Origin: Planctomycetota bacterium | GTDB taxonomy: Bacteria; Planctomycetota; Planctomycetia; Planctomycetales; Planctomycetaceae | Reading direction: 5' to 3' | Assembly (NCBI GenBank): GCA_016872645.1 | Contig: VGZH01000009.1 | Span: 23,308 to 87,307, forward strand | DNA: 64,000 nucleotides | Shown: one piece after another, positions 1-9,165 of the stretch | Position numbering within the stretch: position 1 is the first letter of the stretch | How the letters are laid out: every line of letters starts with the position of its first letter | The notes under the pieces: model-generated | The model's database searches: none | Told to the model about the DNA's origin: nothing | Seen by the model: only the letters and a program-made list of their open reading frames with translations | Program-made: the position numbers and the translations under genes

Positions 1-37
1 GAAGGCGTACCCGCAAGTACAGGGGGGGCAACGGCGA

Positions 38-283
38 ATGCACCGGAACACGCCAAAAACTCTGCGGATCACCATGCAAGTCGGTTTCGATCCCGAACCT
101 CCCGAAGCGGATCAGCAAGTCGAGGAAGTAATCGCCCGCCTGGAGGGATTGGCTCGGCAGCACCTCGAGTTTACGAGCTACGAGATCTTCGAAATTCACC
201 TGGTGCGACGCGTACCGGAACACAAGGCCAAGATGCGAACGATCACGCGTGAGATTCCCCAGTCGGTCAAAGAGGCGCAGTGA
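38..283 (+). CDS. small hypothetical protein, possibly 5'-truncated
   Basis: An 81-residue open frame that I do not recognise. The frame stays open upstream to the first bases of the window, so the ATG at 38 may be internal to a longer gene; a second ATG at 74 would give a 69-residue product. The protein is charged and probably soluble, mixing acidic stretches (EADQQVEEV) with a basic C-terminal part, and shows no membrane segment or Cys motif. Its TGA ends one base before the stop codon of the convergent gene at 285-917, a tight arrangement that supports both being real. No function is proposed. Confidence 0.5.
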   Translation: MHRNTPKTLRITMQVGFDPEPPEADQQVEEVIARLEGLARQHLEFTSYEIFEIHLVRRVPEHKAKMRTITREIPQSVKEAQ

Positions 284-284
284 A

Positions 285-917
285 TTATCCCGGCAGGAAG
301 CCCCGTTCGCGAAGCTCTTGGACGTTGTCAGGCGCGCTGGCCATCACTCGCTCGGTCGTGTATCGCAGAAGTGCGACTCCGCCGAGTTTCGGTGGAGCAG
401 TCAGGATCGCCACGCGGTCTTCGTCCTCAGCATCGAGCTGCTTGTTGAGTTTCTCGACAATCTCTTCGACGCTGTCGCTGACCAGTTTCTTCTCGGTGGA
501 GGAATTGCGGATCTTCAGATTTGAAAATGCCGCCGTCCGGGCCATCAAGAATTGAACAAATTCTGACTCGTCATTTTCCTCGAAGAAGTCCTCGAACTCC
601 GGCCGCATGTTGTCCGGCGTGATAATTAACGGGCGGCTGACTTTGACTTCACCCTTCGTGACGCTGACGGTCGCTCCCGGCTTCCGGCCGCCGCAGACCA
701 AGAAGTACGGCAAGTCGGAGACGTCAAAGGTGAACAGCCCCTGCTGCACCGGGCGAGCGATCTCGACCGCATGCCAAGCTCTCATGAAGCGGGCTTCGTC
801 GTCAAAAGGGTTGAACAACATCGTTCGTTTCCGTTGAGGATTCATCATCTCTGGCGACACCAATTGGGCCACAGGAGTCGACAGCAACACGCGATAGTTG
901 AGTTGGACTGGTGTCAT
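285..917 (-). CDS. conserved-looking hypothetical protein, 210 aa
   Basis: A soluble 210-residue protein with no signal peptide or membrane segment. The ATG at 917 is preceded by a strong AGGAGGG ribosome-binding site about nine bases upstream, which fixes the start. The middle is beta-rich (DLPYFLVCGG, KVSRPLIITPDNM), followed by an acidic patch (EFEDFFEENDESEF), a helical segment and a C-terminal part with VAILTAPPKLGGVALL. I do not recognise the family. It is convergent with the small gene at 38-283, one base apart. The strong translation signal and consistent coding character make it a confident gene of unknown role. Confidence 0.75.
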   Translation of the reverse strand: MTPVQLNYRVLLSTPVAQLVSPEMMNPQRKRTMLFNPFDDEARFMRAWHAVEIARPVQQGLFTFDVSDLPYFLVCGGRKPGATVSVTKGEVKVSRPLIITPDNMRPEFEDFFEENDESEFVQFLMARTAAFSNLKIRNSSTEKKLVSDSVEEIVEKLNKQLDAEDEDRVAILTAPPKLGGVALLRYTTERVMASAPDNVQELRERGFLPG

Positions 918-1144
918 CTGACAAGCCCTCCTGAATGACTGCCCAGAATCTCCTGGCCCGCGATCTTGTGGCAGTGGCAGGCGTCAGCCGCAAAGTCCGT
1001 GCCCAGATCGAAGCGGCTCGGTCAGGTGTTTGACAAGAAAACGGTCCGTGCGGCATAGTTGTGATGTTCGACGAAACTGCGATGTTCGTGTGTCGTCGAG
1101 CAAGTCGATTGTTCAAGAGCTGCAAGTCGAGGAGAAATCACAGC

Positions 1145-1336
1145 ATGAGCGGACCGATCGTTCGAACAGGCACGACCCCGGAATTCTGGAAGAATTGGGA
1201 TCAGGTCTTCGGTGGAAAAAAGAAGAGCACGTCCTCCGCACCCCCGAAGGCTGCCAAAAAGAAGGCGACCAAAGCGGCCGCCACCCCCAAAAAAGCGGCA
1301 AAGAAGTCCGCCAAAAAGGCAGCAAAGAAAAAATAG
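1145..1336 (+). CDS. small Lys/Ala-rich protein with histone-H1-like tail
   Basis: A 63-residue protein starting at MSGPIVRTGTTPEFWKNW, followed from about residue 24 by a low-complexity tail of Lys, Ala and Pro built from AAKK-type units. The start at 1145 is preferred over the upstream ATG at 1061 because GAGGAG lies just before it and the upstream residues look random. Such tails resemble bacterial histone-H1-like or nucleoid-associated proteins and can bind DNA or RNA through charge. The short non-repetitive N-terminus, centred on the FWKNWDQVFGG motif, is probably the conserved part. A nucleic-acid-binding role is inference from composition only. Confidence 0.65.
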   Translation: MSGPIVRTGTTPEFWKNWDQVFGGKKKSTSSAPPKAAKKKATKAAATPKKAAKKSAKKAAKKK

Positions 1337-1456
1337 GCTGGCACCTTTCGCCACAGATCAAACACGGATCAGAGTGTTTATTCGCCGTCCGAATTCCTGT
1401 TCGATCTGTGTCTGCTCTGTGGCTGAAACATTCCTGCGAGGAAAGCCCAACGCATC

Positions 1457-3013
1457 GTGGCCGAGCGTCGTTCCAAGTTGCTCGTCGTCGCAGCGGTCTG
1501 GCTTAGCTTTCTGCTTGTGTCGCTCATCTCTGCGCCGATCCCAGCGGTGAATGAGCCACACTACCTCGCGATGGCCAGGCACTCTTGGAGCCCGGCCTGG
1601 TGCGCGGACGATCTTTTCTTGTCGTCGTTTCCGGCACACCACGTTTTCTATTGGACGTTCGGCTGGCTGACACTGTGGTTCGACTTTGCGACCGTTGCGT
1701 TGATCGGACGAGCGATCAGCCTGTTGATGGTTGCCGCCAGTTGGACTGCACTAGCTCAGCGGCTGCAATGTGACGGCTCCGATCGACCGGCACCGTTTGG
1801 CTCAGCGATTCTTTCCGCGTGGCTGTTCCTGGGGCTGCAGGCGGTCGGCAATCTATCGGGTGAATGGCTGGTGGGAGGGTTCGAGGCGAAAGTGATCGCC
1901 TACGGATTCGTCCTTTGGGCGATCAGTGCCGCACTGGATGGAGGCATCATTGTCCCGGCGGCGCTCAGTGGAGCCGCGATCAGTTTTCATCCCTTGGTCG
2001 GTCTGTGGCATGTGATGTCCGTGATCATTGCGGAGATTGCTTTGCTGATTTCGCGGCGACAAGCCGGACGTGTTTTCCGTCTTCGCGCGATGGCCGTCTC
2101 ATTCATCACTCTGTTGGCCTGTGCGGCACCTGGATTGAGACCCGCGCTCGAAATGTTGCGGCAGGCGAAACCTCGCGATGCGTTCGCCTCGAATTACATT
2201 CAAGTCTTTTACCGGCTGAAGCATCATCTCGATCCGATGGACTTCGGTTGGACACACTTTGCGAGTTACGGATTGTTGATGTCGGCGTGGCTGGGCGCGA
2301 TGGTCTGGTTGAGTCGCCAACGACGAATCCGGGAGAAGGACCGCTGGTGGATCGGTTACGTTTTGGCGGCGGCACTCTTCGCGGCCTGTGGATTGCTCGC
2401 GGGGCTTGGACCGCGGCCGGCGGAGTTGATGGCGGGGTATCAGTGGCGAATGATCCTGCTGAAGTTCTATCCGTTCCGATTGTTCGACCTACTCTTACCC
2501 ATCGCGTTCGCCCTCTTGCTGCCGAGGCTTGTCCAACAGCGGTGGCTGTGGGCAGTGGGAGTCGTGGGCCTGTACTGGGGACTGGTTTCCACGCACGTGT
2601 TTCCGCCGCGCAATCAGTTACCGGCAGCGATGCGAGCCGACTGGCGGGAGGTTTGTCGTTGGGTCGCGGCGAACACTCCGGCCAACACCGAATTCCACAC
2701 CCCGTTCGAGGCTGAAGCCTTCAAGTGGTTCGCTCAGCGAGCGGAGTACGTCAATCTCAAGGACTGTCCCCAAGACGCCGCCGGCATCGTCGAGTGGAAT
2801 CGGCGAATGAGACTGATCACCAAATGGAGCGAAAAGAGCTTTGCCGGTGACGAGACCTACTCGGCGGACGAACTGCGTGAGTTGGTCCGGCAAACTGGAG
2901 TCCGATTTGCGATCACACGGACGCGAGTAAGCTACGACGCAGACTTGCTGTACTCGAACGACAGCTACAAGATTCTGCGTTTACCGGAACCGGAATTGGT
3001 CGCTCCCCGATAA
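1457..3013 (+). CDS. polytopic membrane protein, GT-C/DUF6798-like
   Basis: A 518-residue integral membrane protein. The N-terminal hydrophobic helix (VVAAVWLSFLLVSLI) is followed by an extracytoplasmic loop (PAVNEPHYLAMAR) and roughly ten further membrane segments up to about residue 390. A soluble C-terminal domain of about 130 residues follows, containing ADWREVCRWVAANTPANTEF. This layout, many helices followed by a soluble tail that begins with a 'WREVCRWVAANTP'-like segment, is typical of GT-C-fold membrane proteins, including families such as DUF6798. The GTG start at 1457 has GCGAGGAAAG upstream. Lipid-linked glycosyl transfer is possible, but no catalytic residue can be assigned by eye. 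Confidence 0.7.
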   Translation: MAERRSKLLVVAAVWLSFLLVSLISAPIPAVNEPHYLAMARHSWSPAWCADDLFLSSFPAHHVFYWTFGWLTLWFDFATVALIGRAISLLMVAASWTALAQRLQCDGSDRPAPFGSAILSAWLFLGLQAVGNLSGEWLVGGFEAKVIAYGFVLWAISAALDGGIIVPAALSGAAISFHPLVGLWHVMSVIIAEIALLISRRQAGRVFRLRAMAVSFITLLACAAPGLRPALEMLRQAKPRDAFASNYIQVFYRLKHHLDPMDFGWTHFASYGLLMSAWLGAMVWLSRQRRIREKDRWWIGYVLAAALFAACGLLAGLGPRPAELMAGYQWRMILLKFYPFRLFDLLLPIAFALLLPRLVQQRWLWAVGVVGLYWGLVSTHVFPPRNQLPAAMRADWREVCRWVAANTPANTEFHTPFEAEAFKWFAQRAEYVNLKDCPQDAAGIVEWNRRMRLITKWSEKSFAGDETYSADELRELVRQTGVRFAITRTRVSYDADLLYSNDSYKILRLPEPELVAPR

Positions 3014-3107
3014 TCATTTGCCCAATCGACATCATCACAGTCCTTGTCCGCTTGGAAGAAGGTAGCCGAAGGCCGGATGAGAGACTCAACAACCAGGAGA
3101 CTACCGA

Positions 3108-4616
3108 ATGCTCACGCGATGCACCTTGAGCCTCGTCATGAGTGCCCTGCTTTGGACGGCGGCAGAGGAAACGAAGTCCGCCGATTCAAAACCGACAACT
3201 GGCCGCGCGACACTGACCGGTGAGGTCTCGGGTAAGCCGATCACCGACGTGCCGCCGCCTGATCGCAAGGGAGAGGATTGGCCCTGTTTTCTCGGGACGC
3301 TTGGCACCGGGGTCAGCAAAGAAACGAACTGGCTGAAAAGCTGGCCGGAAGGAGGATTGACGACGGCCTGGTCGAAACGACTTGGCACGGGGTACAGCGC
3401 ACCGTCAGTCATGGGAAATCGGCTAGTCGTAGTTCATCGACCGCGCGGCAACGAGGACATCATCGATTGCCTGCGAGCCGACAACGGCGATCCGCTTTGG
3501 CAGTTCAAATACGCGACCGAGTACGAGGACCGCTATGCCTACAACAATGGCCCGCGGTGTACGCCGCTGCTGACGAAGACTCGGGTCTTCACGTTCAATC
3601 CTGAAGGAAAACTCTTCTGCTTAGACCTCGTGACCGGCAAGCAGATCTGGGCCAGGGACTGCGGCCAGGACTTTCGCATCCCCGACGACGAGAACTTTTT
3701 TGGCGTCGGCTGTACTCCAATTCTCGAAGGCAACTTGCTAATCGTGCTCGTCGGCGGCCAGCCGAACTCTGGAGTTGTCGCGTTCAATGCCGAAACCGGT
3801 GACACCGTATGGCAGAGCGTCGGCAAGAAGACGTGGGACGGCGTCGACACTGGCGGTTCGATCAAACCGAAGTACGAATGGACGGGGACCGAATCGCTCT
3901 ACAGCTACTCTTCACCGATCGCCGCGACGATTCATGGCAAGCGACATGTGTTGTGCTTGATGCGGCAAGGCTTGGTGTCACTCGATCCGACGGATGGCTC
4001 CGAGAATTTCAAGTTCTGGTTTCGGCCAAAAGAACGCGAGTCGGTCAATGCCGCTCGGCCGGTAGTGATTGGCGACAAGATCTTTCTTTCGGCCGCGTAC
4101 AAGGCTGGCTCGGCATTACTGCAAGTCGAACCATCCGGCAAGAACTACTCAGTTCCTTGGCAGGACGCTCGCAACATGCTGAATCATTGGTCGACAACGA
4201 TCCACGTCAACGGTTACCTCTACGGCTTCAGCGGCCGGCACGAAAATGAAGGAGAGCTGCGTTGCCTCGACCTCAAGACTGGTGACGTACTCTGGCAAAC
4301 AACTGGCTACGAGGGGGATCTCACGAAGCTCACTCAAAGCCCAGTGACGGGCGAGATCAAAGACGGAGATGGGAAGACGATTCCGTTTCCGCTGCTCGGC
4401 CGCGGATCGAAGATTCAGATCGGCGACCGGTTCTTGATCCTCGGAGAACGAGGCACGCTCGCGCTGGCCAAGGTCAATTCGGAAAAGTACGAGGAGCTCG
4501 GCCGGATGTCGGTGGCCGGCATCAAGTACCCCGCTTGGGCCGCTCCGGTGCTGTCGCGCGGGCGAGTCTATCTGCGCAGCGAGACGCATCTCGTCTGCTT
4601 GGATTTGGCGGAGTAA
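3108..4616 (+). CDS. secreted PQQ-like beta-propeller repeat protein
   Basis: A 502-residue exported protein. A short signal peptide (LTRCTLSLVMSALLWTAAEE) is followed by a low-complexity linker and then by repeated beta-propeller blades with the tryptophan-docking pattern of PQQ-like/outer-membrane-assembly (BamB-like) repeats, for example ADNGDPLWQF, LVTGKQIWARD, AETGDTVWQS and LKTGDVLWQT. Proteins of this type are abundant in planctomycetes and usually act as periplasmic scaffolds rather than enzymes. An AGGAG lies just upstream of the ATG. A compact hairpin follows the TAA. The exact role and the presence of a PQQ cofactor are unknown. Confidence 0.85.
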   Translation: MLTRCTLSLVMSALLWTAAEETKSADSKPTTGRATLTGEVSGKPITDVPPPDRKGEDWPCFLGTLGTGVSKETNWLKSWPEGGLTTAWSKRLGTGYSAPSVMGNRLVVVHRPRGNEDIIDCLRADNGDPLWQFKYATEYEDRYAYNNGPRCTPLLTKTRVFTFNPEGKLFCLDLVTGKQIWARDCGQDFRIPDDENFFGVGCTPILEGNLLIVLVGGQPNSGVVAFNAETGDTVWQSVGKKTWDGVDTGGSIKPKYEWTGTESLYSYSSPIAATIHGKRHVLCLMRQGLVSLDPTDGSENFKFWFRPKERESVNAARPVVIGDKIFLSAAYKAGSALLQVEPSGKNYSVPWQDARNMLNHWSTTIHVNGYLYGFSGRHENEGELRCLDLKTGDVLWQTTGYEGDLTKLTQSPVTGEIKDGDGKTIPFPLLGRGSKIQIGDRFLILGERGTLALAKVNSEKYEELGRMSVAGIKYPAWAAPVLSRGRVYLRSETHLVCLDLAE

Positions 4617-4617
4617 A

Positions 4618-4646
4618 GTAGCCCTGCCGCTCCGCGACAGGGCTAC
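4618..4646. repeat. 29-bp GTAG-ended palindrome between convergent genes
   Basis: The sequence GTAGCCCTGCCGC at 4618-4630 is repeated in inverted orientation at 4634-4646 with one mismatch (12 of 13) around a three-base loop. It begins two bases after the TAA of the PQQ gene and contains the TAG stop codon of trmB on the minus strand. It has no T-tract, so it looks less like an intrinsic terminator than a REP-type palindrome, although it could end transcription in both directions. Confidence 0.75.
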
Positions 4647-5419
4647 GAACGGGCCTCCATCTCGTCCAACTTTTGCAGTCGGCGGTCGGCGTTGAACCTC
4701 GGCAGCGGCAGCGAGTTTGCCAGCCGCAGCGCATCGTCGATGCTGATTTCGTCGCGACGGATCGCTTCACCTCGAAAGATCGGCAGGCCGTGACGGCAAG
4801 CGATGATCTCTCGCCGAGTCCGGCCGCGCGGCGTGTCAGGCCACGGGCCATTGACTTCTCGCAGATCGAAGAAGCAGGGAACGATTGACTTCATATAGGC
4901 CCAATAGCCCGGATGGTCGGTCTGCAGAAACAACTTGCCACTCGGCACGAGTGCGCGATGCGAGAACGCCAGAAACTCCGGCGCGATGAGCCGGCGATGA
5001 ATCTGTGCTGGGTCGTAAAACGGTTGCGGGTGATAGATGTGAATCTCTGCGACCGAGCCCGTGGCAACATGCTCAGCGAGCAGTTCTCGTCCACCGATGA
5101 CAGCGAAGCGAATGTTGCTCAGCCCGCGTTGATTGCCTCGGCGAGTCGCGTAGCGGATCACGACCGGCAGAATGTCGACCCCCAGATGATCGCATCCCGG
5201 CCTCGCGATCGCGCTGCCGAGCGTCGATCGTCCGTTACCGCAGCCGATGTCGATGATGACCGGCGCTCGTCGACCGAACAGAGATTCCCAATCCAGCAAA
5301 CCATCCGGCACTTTTTTGAGAGCGGTCTTTGCCCACTGCTCGGCCGGCAAGATCTGACCGGGAATCGGCACGCCGAACTCGCGTTCGATTTCACCAGGTT
5401 GCGGTTGTGGCTGTGGCAT
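4643..5419 (-). CDS. trmB: tRNA (guanine-N7)-methyltransferase (TrmB)
   Basis: A SAM-dependent methyltransferase expected to modify G46 of tRNAs. From MPQPQPQPGE the product is 258 residues; this start at 5419 is preferred over the open extension to 5551, whose residues do not look like TrmB and run into the truD leader. The SAM-binding loop DIGCGNG is at about 57-63, after VIIDI. The segment that in most TrmB proteins reads FPDPWPK here reads YHPQPFYDP (about 129-137), a marked deviation near the catalytic and tRNA-binding site. The gene is divergent from truD and convergent with the PQQ gene. Confidence 0.82.
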   Translation of the reverse strand: MPQPQPQPGEIEREFGVPIPGQILPAEQWAKTALKKVPDGLLDWESLFGRRAPVIIDIGCGNGRSTLGSAIARPGCDHLGVDILPVVIRYATRRGNQRGLSNIRFAVIGGRELLAEHVATGSVAEIHIYHPQPFYDPAQIHRRLIAPEFLAFSHRALVPSGKLFLQTDHPGYWAYMKSIVPCFFDLREVNGPWPDTPRGRTRREIIACRHGLPIFRGEAIRRDEISIDDALRLANSLPLPRFNADRRLQKLDEMEARS

Positions 5420-5513
5420 GAATGCTTCGGCACGGTTGAGTGACACATTCGACACGAACGCGGGGGGGCAACATAATCGCCGGTCGCCTTGTCCGCATCC
5501 CACGAGACCATCG

Positions 5514-6680
5514 ATGAAACTCAAATGCTTGCCTGAGGATTTTCGAGTCATCGAGTTGACCGACCGACCGACTCATGGCCGGGGTTCGTTTGCCATTTAC
5601 CGGCTGACCAAGCAATCGCTCGGCACGCCGGAGGCGATGGATACGATTTTGCGACGCTGGAATTTGGCTAGACAACAGGTCAGTTACGGGGGCTTGAAAG
5701 ACCGGCACGCTGTCACCGAGCAATTTGTGACGATTAAGAACGGGCCACGAAGTGACTTGTCACAGACCAACCTCGAACTGAATTACCTCGGCCAAACTGA
5801 GCGGCCGTTCGACGCGGCGGATATTCGCGGCAATCGGTTCGAGATCGTGATGCGGTCGATGGCCGATGCCGAGCTTGCGAGCGCTCAGCAGGCTCTGAGC
5901 GATGTCGTGGCCAGCGGTGTGCCGAATTATTTCGACGATCAACGCTTCGGCTCGCTGGGGCAGTCAGGCGAGTTCATCGCCGTGCCGTGGTGCCGAGGGG
6001 ATTACGAGCGAGCGTTGTGGCTGGCTCTGGCCGACCCGAACGAACACGATCGACCAGAGGATCGCAAGGAAAAGCAATTGCTCCGTGACCGTTGGGGGGA
6101 CTGGCTTGGCCTGAAGACGGACATGCCGCGCGGCAGTCGGCGGAGCATCGTGACGTTTCTCGTCGATCACCCGACCGACTTTCGCCGGGCGCTGGCGTTG
6201 ATGCGGAGCGACCTGCGTGGCTTGTGGCTGTCGGCGTTTCAAAGCGCGATCTGGAATCGGTTGCTCACCGAATCGCTGTGCGACCTTTGCCGTCCAGAGC
6301 AATTATTCGATGTCACGTTTGGCGAACGACCGTCGCCGTTCTATTGCTCGCTCGATGAAGATCAACGCCGCGAATTGCTCGAACTCCGCCTACCGCTGCC
6401 GTCGGCCCGGCTCAAATTAGAATCCGGCCCGCTATTCGACCGCCTGCACCGAGCACTCGCCGAATTTGCCCTCGAACCACGCACGATGCGCGTCAAATTT
6501 CCACGCGACGCCTTCTTTTCGAAAGGCCAGCGAGCTGCGATCTACGTCCCCGCAAATGTGCAGTATCAGGCCGATCGCGACGAACTGTACGAAGGCCACA
6601 ACAAGATGGTCCTGGCGTTCGACTTGCCTCGTGGTTCCTACGCAACAATCCTGATCAAGCGATTGACAGAAATAGCCTGA
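5514..6680 (+). CDS. truD: tRNA pseudouridine synthase D (TruD)
   Basis: A 388-residue enzyme expected to isomerise U13 of tRNAs to pseudouridine. The diagnostic GLKDRHAV motif with catalytic Asp63 is present, preceded by YRLTKQSLGTPEAM, and the C-terminal half has the TRUD-domain features LRGLWLSAFQSAIWNRLL and LVLAFDLPRGSYAT. The ATG at 5514 (MKLKCLPEDFRVIE) matches the normal TruD N-terminus; an open extension upstream to 5418 is not family-like. The gene diverges from trmB, so two tRNA-modification genes share a short intergenic region. Confidence 0.9.
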   Translation: MKLKCLPEDFRVIELTDRPTHGRGSFAIYRLTKQSLGTPEAMDTILRRWNLARQQVSYGGLKDRHAVTEQFVTIKNGPRSDLSQTNLELNYLGQTERPFDAADIRGNRFEIVMRSMADAELASAQQALSDVVASGVPNYFDDQRFGSLGQSGEFIAVPWCRGDYERALWLALADPNEHDRPEDRKEKQLLRDRWGDWLGLKTDMPRGSRRSIVTFLVDHPTDFRRALALMRSDLRGLWLSAFQSAIWNRLLTESLCDLCRPEQLFDVTFGERPSPFYCSLDEDQRRELLELRLPLPSARLKLESGPLFDRLHRALAEFALEPRTMRVKFPRDAFFSKGQRAAIYVPANVQYQADRDELYEGHNKMVLAFDLPRGSYATILIKRLTEIA

Positions 6681-6876
6681 TTTCAGGTATTCCAGTCCGC
6701 TGCGGCGGATTGGGTGCCACGAGCATCGGAATTTTGTATGGAATTCGATTGCACCATTGACGCAACAGTTGAGGTAACACGTCAAACTGAAGTTGCTGAG
6801 GCATTGCACACAGTTTTCCTTGAGGGCATGCTGTGCCACCCATGCAATTAATTGTTCAGAAAAGAGGACTTTCGTG

Positions 6877-8361
6877 ATGCCATCCAGAAAACGTGATACT
6901 CGTTCTTCGGTCAGTGGTTCTGTCGTGCTCTTGTTGGTTATTGAGGCCGTGTTGACCAGCGGACTAGTCGCAGTGGCTCAAGAGAAACAATCCGTGCCGG
7001 GTTTTCGAGATCGGACGGAAGAGCTGGGGCTGCAACTGACGAACTCGAAGGCCTGCTGGGTCGATGTCGACAACGACGGCTGGTCCGATCTATGCGTGGG
7101 AGGTGTCGTCTGGCGGAATAATTTGGGTAAGAAGTTCACCAAACTCGCCGAGGGATTCGGCGATGTCGTCGCTGCCGACTTCGACAACGATGGATTCGCG
7201 GACTTGTTGTCGTGGTCACCGATCCGCGCGTTTCGCAACAAGGGAGGGCAGAGTTTCGAGCCAGTCGAGATGCCCGCGCTCCCCAAGTGCGTCTCCATTG
7301 GTGGCTGCGGCGGCGACTTCAACGGCGACGGGTTCATCGATTTCTACATCGGAGGCTACGAAGACTGGGACGCGGGGATCACCTACCCGGACTTGCTGCT
7401 GATGAACGAGAAAGGCAAGTCCTTCAAGCTCGCCTGGAACGACGCCCGTTATCGCGCTCGAGGCGTGACTGCTTGTGATTTCGATCAAGACGGCGATCTG
7501 GATGCGTATGTGTCGAACTATCGCTTGCAGCCGAATGTGCTATGGCTCAACGACGGCCAAGGGCAGTTCAAAGATGTGACTGCCGCCCGCAACGCCGTGG
7601 GCACTTCACCCGGTTTCGGGGGTGGCCATTCCATCGGCGCGGCGTGGAGTGACTTCGACAACGATGGGAAGTTCGATCTGTTTGTCGGCAACTTCGCGCA
7701 TGTGGATGATCGCGGGGATCAGCCGAAGTCGCGATTCCTCCGCAACCTTGGCGCGGAGAAAGGCCACACGTTTGAAGACCGAGGTCCATGCGGAGTCTTC
7801 TATCAGGAGTCGTATGCCAGCCCGAGCGCGGGAGACTTCGACAACGACGGTGACCTCGATCTGTTCTTCACGACGGTCTACGAAACGGCCTCGTTCGGTC
7901 GCAAGAATCATCCCGTCCTGTTTCGCAATGACGGCGCTTTCGTGTTCGCCGACGCAACTTCCGCAGCCAAGTTGACATCACTGCCGCCAACCTATCAGGC
8001 AGCATGGGCGGACTTCGATCACGACGGCGACCTCGACCTTGTCACAGCCGGCAAGCTGTTCGAAAACACGAATCCGCCACGGCGCTGGCTGGCACTGCGG
8101 CTCGAAGGGGATGGGAACGCCGTCAGCCGCTCCGCGATCGGTGCTCAAGCCCGTATTTCATTCGCAAACCAAACGCTCGCGCGGCAAGTTGAAGCTGGTA
8201 CCGGCGAAGGAAATCAAAACGACCTGCTGCTGCATTTCGGACTCGGCGATCACGCTCAGCCGGTACGTCTCGAAATCCTGTGGCCGAACGGCAAGACTCA
8301 GACGGTCGAGCATCTTGAGCACGGTCGTTTGCTGACCGTGCGATTTGGCAACCAGCCTTGA
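6877..8361 (+). CDS. secreted FG-GAP/VCBS repeat protein with ASPIC/UnbV domain
   Basis: A 494-residue exported protein. The start at 6877 follows AAGAGGA and begins with a basic stretch and a hydrophobic signal segment (VVLLLVIEAVLTSGL). It carries at least seven calcium-loop motifs of the form D-x-[DN]-x-D-G-x-x-D, such as DVDNDGWSDL, DFNGDGFIDF, DFDQDGDLDA and DFDHDGDLDL, which mark an integrin-like FG-GAP/VCBS propeller. The last ~90 residues (IGAQARISF, LEILWPNGKTQTV) fit the ASPIC/UnbV domain common in planctomycetes. It is probably extracellular or periplasmic and may bind polysaccharide or protein; no enzymatic function can be read. Confidence 0.88.
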   Translation: MPSRKRDTRSSVSGSVVLLLVIEAVLTSGLVAVAQEKQSVPGFRDRTEELGLQLTNSKACWVDVDNDGWSDLCVGGVVWRNNLGKKFTKLAEGFGDVVAADFDNDGFADLLSWSPIRAFRNKGGQSFEPVEMPALPKCVSIGGCGGDFNGDGFIDFYIGGYEDWDAGITYPDLLLMNEKGKSFKLAWNDARYRARGVTACDFDQDGDLDAYVSNYRLQPNVLWLNDGQGQFKDVTAARNAVGTSPGFGGGHSIGAAWSDFDNDGKFDLFVGNFAHVDDRGDQPKSRFLRNLGAEKGHTFEDRGPCGVFYQESYASPSAGDFDNDGDLDLFFTTVYETASFGRKNHPVLFRNDGAFVFADATSAAKLTSLPPTYQAAWADFDHDGDLDLVTAGKLFENTNPPRRWLALRLEGDGNAVSRSAIGAQARISFANQTLARQVEAGTGEGNQNDLLLHFGLGDHAQPVRLEILWPNGKTQTVEHLEHGRLLTVRFGNQP

Positions 8362-8522
8362 GGCGAGGGCCTGGTCGAACTTATCCGCGAAGCAACAAAT
8401 TGTCGCGCAACTCCGAAGGATCACCGATCGCCTCGAGCAACATTCGGTTGCGCCGTCGAGAATGTTGCCGGTGACGGGCTTGTCGCGACATTGGCCGAGA
8501 AGGCGGATTTCGTGACGCAACG

Positions 8523-9165
8523 TCAAATCAGCACCTGCGAGATCATCCGCGATTCCGTCGCCGGCTGTACCAAACTCGAAGACGTTGGACATCGCGATAG
8601 GACGCTTGTCCGAGCGACAGAAAGGGCAACGCTCAAGCGAGTTCGTGGGTTTCTGAAACGTAATGCGGAGCCGTGCAGTTTGGACAACACTGATCTGACC
8701 TCCGGCCAAACTCCCTGCGGTCGCGAACGAAACAGCCGGCCCGTCGCACACTGAAACGACGAATGCCGGTCCTCCGCCCCGACCAGCGAGCAAATGATCG
8801 CGAACTTATCCATCATCGCTGCGACGCGCGGCATCAGTTCGGAGATTTGAATCACTGGCACGTTAGTCGCCATCGGCCGGAACTGGCCACGGACTTCGGC
8901 AGGCGCTTCGGGCTTCAAATCCACCATGTCCTGATGAGGCGGACCACCGGCCAGATAGACCAGGATGATCGCCTTTGTGCGACGCACGAACTCCGGCCTG
9001 AGCTTCCGCTCGCAACAACTGCGGCAACGTCAATCCGTCGACAGCCAGCGATCCAATCGTCAAGAACTCGCGTCGCGGCAAGCGGTCACACAATCGAATC
9101 TCATTTTCCGAAATCTTCGGTATGGTGCGATCCTCATCGTGCTCAAATGGGAAACTACTCTGCAC
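8523..9165 (-). pseudogene. decayed DUF1501 gene (frameshifted, 3' part lost)
   Basis: Two overlapping minus-strand frames together read like the first third of a DUF1501 protein. The first (from a GTG at 9165) holds the Tat-like region RLPRREFLTIGSLAVDGLTL and then loses homology at SHKG. About one base out of frame, the second continues with KAIILVYLAGGPPHQDM, PAEVRGQFRPMATNVP and SLVGAEDRHSSFQC, all typical of the family. After about 8700 the match fades, and the remaining ~800 bases are too short for a normal ~1.4-kb gene. A degenerate tail may extend to about 8380. This is a dead copy; four intact paralogues are elsewhere in the window. Confidence 0.75.

Noticed and set aside
5418..5513. 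Upstream start for truD
   Set aside because: The extra residues do not look like TruD and overlap the trmB leader; MKLKCLPEDF is the expected N-terminus.
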